From Sphingobium sp. (GTDB lineage: Bacteria > Pseudomonadota > Alphaproteobacteria > Sphingomonadales > Sphingomonadaceae), in contig JAGRES010000019.1 in assembly GCA_020446425.1 (NCBI GenBank), positions 17,205-81,204 on the forward strand: a DNA stretch of 64,000 nucleotides, in the 5' to 3' direction. Below, one piece after another: positions 61,401 through 64,000 of this stretch. Under the pieces are notes generated by a model. It searched no databases and was not told where the DNA came from. It saw nothing but the letters and a program-made list of their open reading frames with translations. Within the stretch, counting starts at the first letter, position 1; the number at the start of each line of letters is the position of its first letter. The position numbers were made by a program, and so were the translations under genes.

Positions 61401-64000
61401 ACCGTTGGAGGCGTGTTGCTTCCTGCAACCGTCACAGTAAACACCTCGCTGACAGAGGCACCTGAGCCATCGACCGCAGACAAACGGATGTCCCAATTAC
61501 CGGTATCTGATGTGGTCGGTGTTCCGAAAAACACCCCGCTTTCGGCGTAAAAGCCTAGCCAGGAAGGAAGGGCCGACCCATCTGCCAATGTAGCCGTTAT
61601 AGTCAGGCTGTCATCGGCATCAGGATCAACGAACTGATCGAATGGCAGAACCAACAGCAAGTCCAGCCCTACGTCAACCTGCTGGTCTGCAATTGCACCC
61701 AATGAGACCGGAGTGTCATTGACCGGCTGAATCTGCACTTCGACGCGTGCCGTTGCCGAGTATCCGAGACTATCCGTGAGCGTATAGTCAAAATAGGCGT
61801 TTCCACTGAAATCCGGGTCGCCGTCAAATGATATGGACCCATCGCCGAGCAAAGTTGCAATGCCACCGGAAACCGACTGTACAGAGGTGAGAGCAACACC
61901 GGTAGCACCGACGATCTGGTCGTTGGCCAGGAGAGTCGTCGGATCAATAATGAAAGCTGTGTCTTCAACAGCCCCGGATATCTGATCATCCTGTGGAGTT
62001 AGTACATAGGACGATGTCATGGAATCGATCGTCTGACGGTCCCAGTCAGCTGAATAATCGAAGGAGATGTCTTCGAGACCGCTGCCCGTCCCATCAAACT
62101 GGTTGGTGACCGTAACCGTACCAAGTGGCGCACCTGTAGAATCCAGCCGTTCGATAAGCAGATCATTCCCCAACTTGCGAACGGTAACGTCAGCTTCAGT
62201 CGTGCCCTCCAGTACCAGGGTATCGAAATCTGTTACTGGTCCAAAATCTTCTATGACATCATCTCCAGCGTCATTGGCGCCAAGGATAAAGCTGTCTGAA
62301 CCGGCACCGCCAGACATCACGTCATCGCCTGTGCCTCCCACCAAATAATCATCTCCAGCGCCGCCATTGAGATAATCGTTGCCGTCAAGGCCGCTCAGAG
62401 CGTCACCCGCCCTTGTACCACCAAGAATATCTGCTGCAGCTGTCCCAGACTGTACAAGTTGAGCAGCCTGCACGGTCAGGTCATCGCCCGAGAAATATAT
62501 GGATTCGACACCGGCCAGCTCCGCAAATTGCTGCCCTGCTGATTTAGAGAAAACGGCGATGCCGTTAGCAGTATGGGTGAAGCTGTAATCATAGGAATAG
62601 CCTATTATCTTGAGCAGGTCGTTACCCTGGCCGCCATCGACCAAATCGATCGAAGGGGCATAATCATTAAATACATAAGAGAGGATGACATCATCCCCCG
62701 CGCCTGTGTCCACCCAGTCAACTTGAGGCGTAAGAACGACATAATCTGCGCGGTCTGTGCCGGTATATTGCATATCAAAGCCGCTCTGCGATGCGGCTGT
62801 AAAGACAGGAATATCGGCAGCGATATCGAACATGATGGAATCGCCGGCAAACTGGATTTGCTCAACATTGCTTAGCAGGTCGGTGCCATCGGGACTGCCC
62901 GCCGATAATGTTTGTGTCGATAATGTTTGCGCCGCTAGTGCGAAGGTCACACTGCCGCTACGAAGATCCTCAACTACTATTGCGTCGGTAATGAGATCAT
63001 AACCAACACGATAGTCAGTAGACTGGCCGCTATAATAGACGGTATCGACGCCTGCTCCGCCGTCAATCTGATCGTCACCAGCGCCGCCGGTCAGATTGTC
63101 ATCTCCATCATAGGCGATGATAGTGTCATTGCCACCCGTGCCAGCCAGAATATTGGCGGAGTTGTCCCCGACAGTAGCAACCAGATCCGCTGTGGCGATG
63201 GACTTGACTGACGTGCGGAACCGAACGGTCTCCACATTCTGGAGTGTTATCGTCCCAGGCAATCCGGAATTCGCAGTAAGCAGAATGCCCGCCCCCGTCG
63301 AAGTCACATAATAGGAACTGGCACCGCCAGCGATCGACACTGTATCATTTCCAGCACCGCCGTCGACCGTAACATCCCCACCAGTGCTGCTGACATCCTC
63401 GGCGCTCTGATTATCGTCACCGGAGGTGCCGTTCTGATCCCCCATATTCTGGTGACCTACCGCACCCGGTGTTGACGTCAGACTGATTTCAGACTCGGCA
63501 AGATCATATGGCGTAACAGGGCCAAATTGAAAATTTCCATTTTGATAGAAATTCTGAGAACTATTTACATCTTCTAAGAGTCCATCGCTCAACAGAATGT
63601 CATGACCAAAGAATCTTATACTATTTACATTTTCAGGCGGAACACTTGATATATTAGAAACAACGGGCCAGCCTTGGACCAATATTTCACCCTCAAATCC
63701 GCGAATTACGATCGAATCACCAGTAGAATTTATTACGACGGCGAGATCAGCTACCACATTGTAAAAGCTTCCGTCGGAATCATGATGAAGAAGCGTAAGA
63801 CTATCGACATCCCATACAACGGAAATATCGGAAGCCGAGAGAGAGGATAGATCGATATAGTTGATATGCGAATTAGCTTTGATCGTATCATGACCATCTC
63901 CAGCGGCGAAACGAACAATAGCGCCAAGCGGCCCCACAGTCCCTGTAGCGTCAATTACGTCATTGCCCGCGCCGCCAGTCATATCGCTGCCATCTTTTAG
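58457..64000 (-). CDS. giant RTX/cadherin-like secreted protein, partial (5' end outside window)
   Basis: At least 1,847 residues, open to the window edge. N-terminal visible part: scattered RTX nonapeptides (GGAGNDVID, GGAGDDQID, GGAGDDYL). About 61719 down to 60527 holds four Ig/cadherin-like repeats, each opening with NDxPV or a variant and containing DGSALPSWLSFD and GTPP. From 60526 comes a VCBS-like domain. The main RTX block, with a 36-residue superrepeat, spans about 59370-60250. Then DLDGDGVDLIDRD, DRNHDGKVSSTNE, DSNGDGFFSAEDE and DANGNGKSDRGE are Ca-binding EF-hand-like loops. The C-terminal about 80 residues could be a type I secretion signal. No secretion genes are in view. It is probably an adhesin, by architecture only. 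Confidence 0.88.
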   Translation of the reverse strand, partial: LKDGSDMTGGAGNDVIDATGTVGPLGAIVRFAAGDGHDTIKANSHINYIDLSSLSASDISVVWDVDSLTLLHHDSDGSFYNVVADLAVVINSTGDSIVIRGFEGEILVQGWPVVSNISSVPPENVNSIRFFGHDILLSDGLLEDVNSSQNFYQNGNFQFGPVTPYDLAESEISLTSTPGAVGHQNMGDQNGTSGDDNQSAEDVSSTGGDVTVDGGAGNDTVSIAGGASSYYVTSTGAGILLTANSGLPGTITLQNVETVRFRTSVKSIATADLVATVGDNSANILAGTGGNDTIIAYDGDDNLTGGAGDDQIDGGAGVDTVYYSGQSTDYRVGYDLITDAIVVEDLRSGSVTFALAAQTLSTQTLSAGSPDGTDLLSNVEQIQFAGDSIMFDIAADIPVFTAASQSGFDMQYTGTDRADYVVLTPQVDWVDTGAGDDVILSYVFNDYAPSIDLVDGGQGNDLLKIIGYSYDYSFTHTANGIAVFSKSAGQQFAELAGVESIYFSGDDLTVQAAQLVQSGTAAADILGGTRAGDALSGLDGNDYLNGGAGDDYLVGGTGDDVMSGGAGSDSFILGANDAGDDVIEDFGPVTDFDTLVLEGTTEADVTVRKLGNDLLIERLDSTGAPLGTVTVTNQFDGTGSGLEDISFDYSADWDRQTIDSMTSSYVLTPQDDQISGAVEDTAFIIDPTTLLANDQIVGATGVALTSVQSVSGGIATLLGDGSISFDGDPDFSGNAYFDYTLTDSLGYSATARVEVQIQPVNDTPVSLGAIADQQVDVGLDLLLVLPFDQFVDPDADDSLTITATLADGSALPSWLGFYAESGVFFGTPTTSDTGNWDIRLSAVDGSGASVSEVFTVTVAGSNTPPTVSGSVSDQSTAEDAAYSFTLPAGLFSDVDAGDSLTLAITQADGSALPTWLSYDPATQTLSGTPLNGDVGALALLVTATDLAGASVSTGFNLTVTNVNDAPVVSAGMADAAFDEDTPVDLLVPQNAFADEDGDALTLSATLSDGTALPSWLSFDGQRFTGTPPTDFSGSYDIQLTASDGAANVSTNFMLTINPVNDAPVVASLLPDVASPEDTVISFTLPAGSFTDVDNGTLTYAAALIDGSALPSWLSFDAAAQQFTGTPPADYNGFVDVRVTASDGSLSAFDDFRLTIMPVNDAPVTSDISDTVQAGSTATGSVTASDVDGDTLSYAIGTGPAHGTASVDAATGAYSYTPTATYAGADSFTVQVSDGNGGLVSSTVSFSVTASGNVINGTPGNDSINGTPGNDIIYGYAGSDGIYGNSGDDVIDAGDGNDQVTGDAGNDTIFGGAGSDGLYGGSGDDTIDGGDGNDLITGDDGNDVLIGGLGSDQLYAGAGNDSLDGGDGNDVLTGDAGDDTMMGGAGSDQLYGGAGNDSIDGGDGDDFITGDAGADILTGGNGNDQVYGGNDNDVIDGGAGNDTLTGDGGDDIIAPGSGNDNVYAGSGIDTLSYAAMTSAWTINLSTNSATSGAETDGVYDFENAIGGSGNDVITGTSASNILDGGAGDDRLKGGAGNDTIIGGAGTNDVAVFAGLQSSYTIATNNGVVTITDNQSSTDGNDGVDTVSGIEIAEFKGGVQVGISSPIVLDLDGDGVDLIDRDRSSVRFDWDGDGTANRTGWVGRNDGFLVYDRNHDGKVSSTNELSFLDDKPAAKSDLDGLTAFDSNGDGFFSAEDEAFEDFRIWKDANGNGKSDRGELMSLEDAGIASLTLAGTAVNREWDWSDNITINTGSFTRTDGSAGAFSDVALNYESEERGSSRSRFGFDDDDFAKKRFSRFSDTARSAGQLAEAIAAFGAEGGGDIIKLHDMEERRELLMTSSHASDTRMFA
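59633..60172 (-). repeat. five tandem 108-bp superrepeats of RTX nonapeptides
   Basis: Five consecutive 36-residue units, each of four GGxGxDxxx-type nonapeptides. Unit pattern: GSDxLYGGx, GxDxIDGGD, GNDxxTGDx, GxDxxxGGx. The array length is exactly 540 bp with no indels. It encodes a parallel beta-roll that binds Ca2+ in the turns. Confidence 0.85.

Overview
The window is a contiguous piece of an alphaproteobacterial chromosome, most likely from the order Sphingomonadales. Pointers to that group are the gene blocks prfB-PBP1A-amidase-rne, infA-maf-RNase G-like-yacG and argH-lptM-lysA, a carotenoid operon (crtY, crtI, crtB), UrcA and DUF1134 proteins, the short HisG, and SOS boxes of the alphaproteobacterial GTTC-N7-GTTC type. 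Coding density is high, base composition is GC-rich, and many neighbouring genes are coupled by ATGA, GTGA, TTGA or TGATG overlaps. I see no insertion sequence, prophage, CRISPR array or rRNA operon.

Layout. 1-2064 (minus): an FAD oxidoreductase cut by the window edge and an alpha/beta hydrolase. 2127-9155 (plus): a Tad/Cpa pilus assembly operon, cpaA-B-C-D-E-tadB-tadC, with no cpaF ATPase between cpaE and tadB and no pilin or tadE/tadG nearby. 9217-15038: a DUF1905 protein, then minus-strand methyltransferase, prfB, PBP1A and amidase. 15039-15533 is the long leader of rne. 15534-22183: RNase E, an M48/TPR protease, a DsbA-like protein, BamE (minus), a Cbp3-type chaperone and YceD. 22205-29362: hemerythrin, SOS-controlled dinB, DUF1134, a Met8p-like siroheme protein, lysA-lptM-argH and a TlpA-like lipoprotein. 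29383-36884: a minus-strand set (CDF metal exporter, sterol-desaturase-type hydroxylase, DUF2141, MipA) divergent from the operon crtY-crtI-LOG-crtB.

36908-44780: a small unknown protein, typA, a TauE/SafE permease, a second SOS-controlled Y-family polymerase, alpha-carbonic anhydrase, a gamma-glutamylcyclotransferase-like protein, a LysR regulator, UrcA and a PrxQ-like peroxiredoxin. 44892-52648: hisG-hisD-DUF1993-nusB, a convergent sulfotransferase, thiL and a K+-independent membrane pyrophosphatase. 52933-58257: biotin genes bioF-bioD-bioA, then infA-maf-RNase G-like-yacG and tRNA-Phe. 58457-64000 (minus): the 3' part of a giant RTX/cadherin-like surface protein that runs off the window.

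Most of the window is housekeeping: translation (prfB, infA, nusB, typA), envelope (PBP1A, amidase, BamE), and amino acid, biotin, thiamine and siroheme synthesis. The points most worth checking are the Tad locus without its ATPase, the LOG gene inside the carotenoid operon, the two matched LexA boxes in front of two different Y-family polymerases, a perfect CtrA-type box before the amidase, a perfect 31-bp palindrome, the 70-bp antisense overlap of nusB and the sulfotransferase, and the regular 108-bp superrepeat in the RTX gene. No obviously new multi-gene system stands out.
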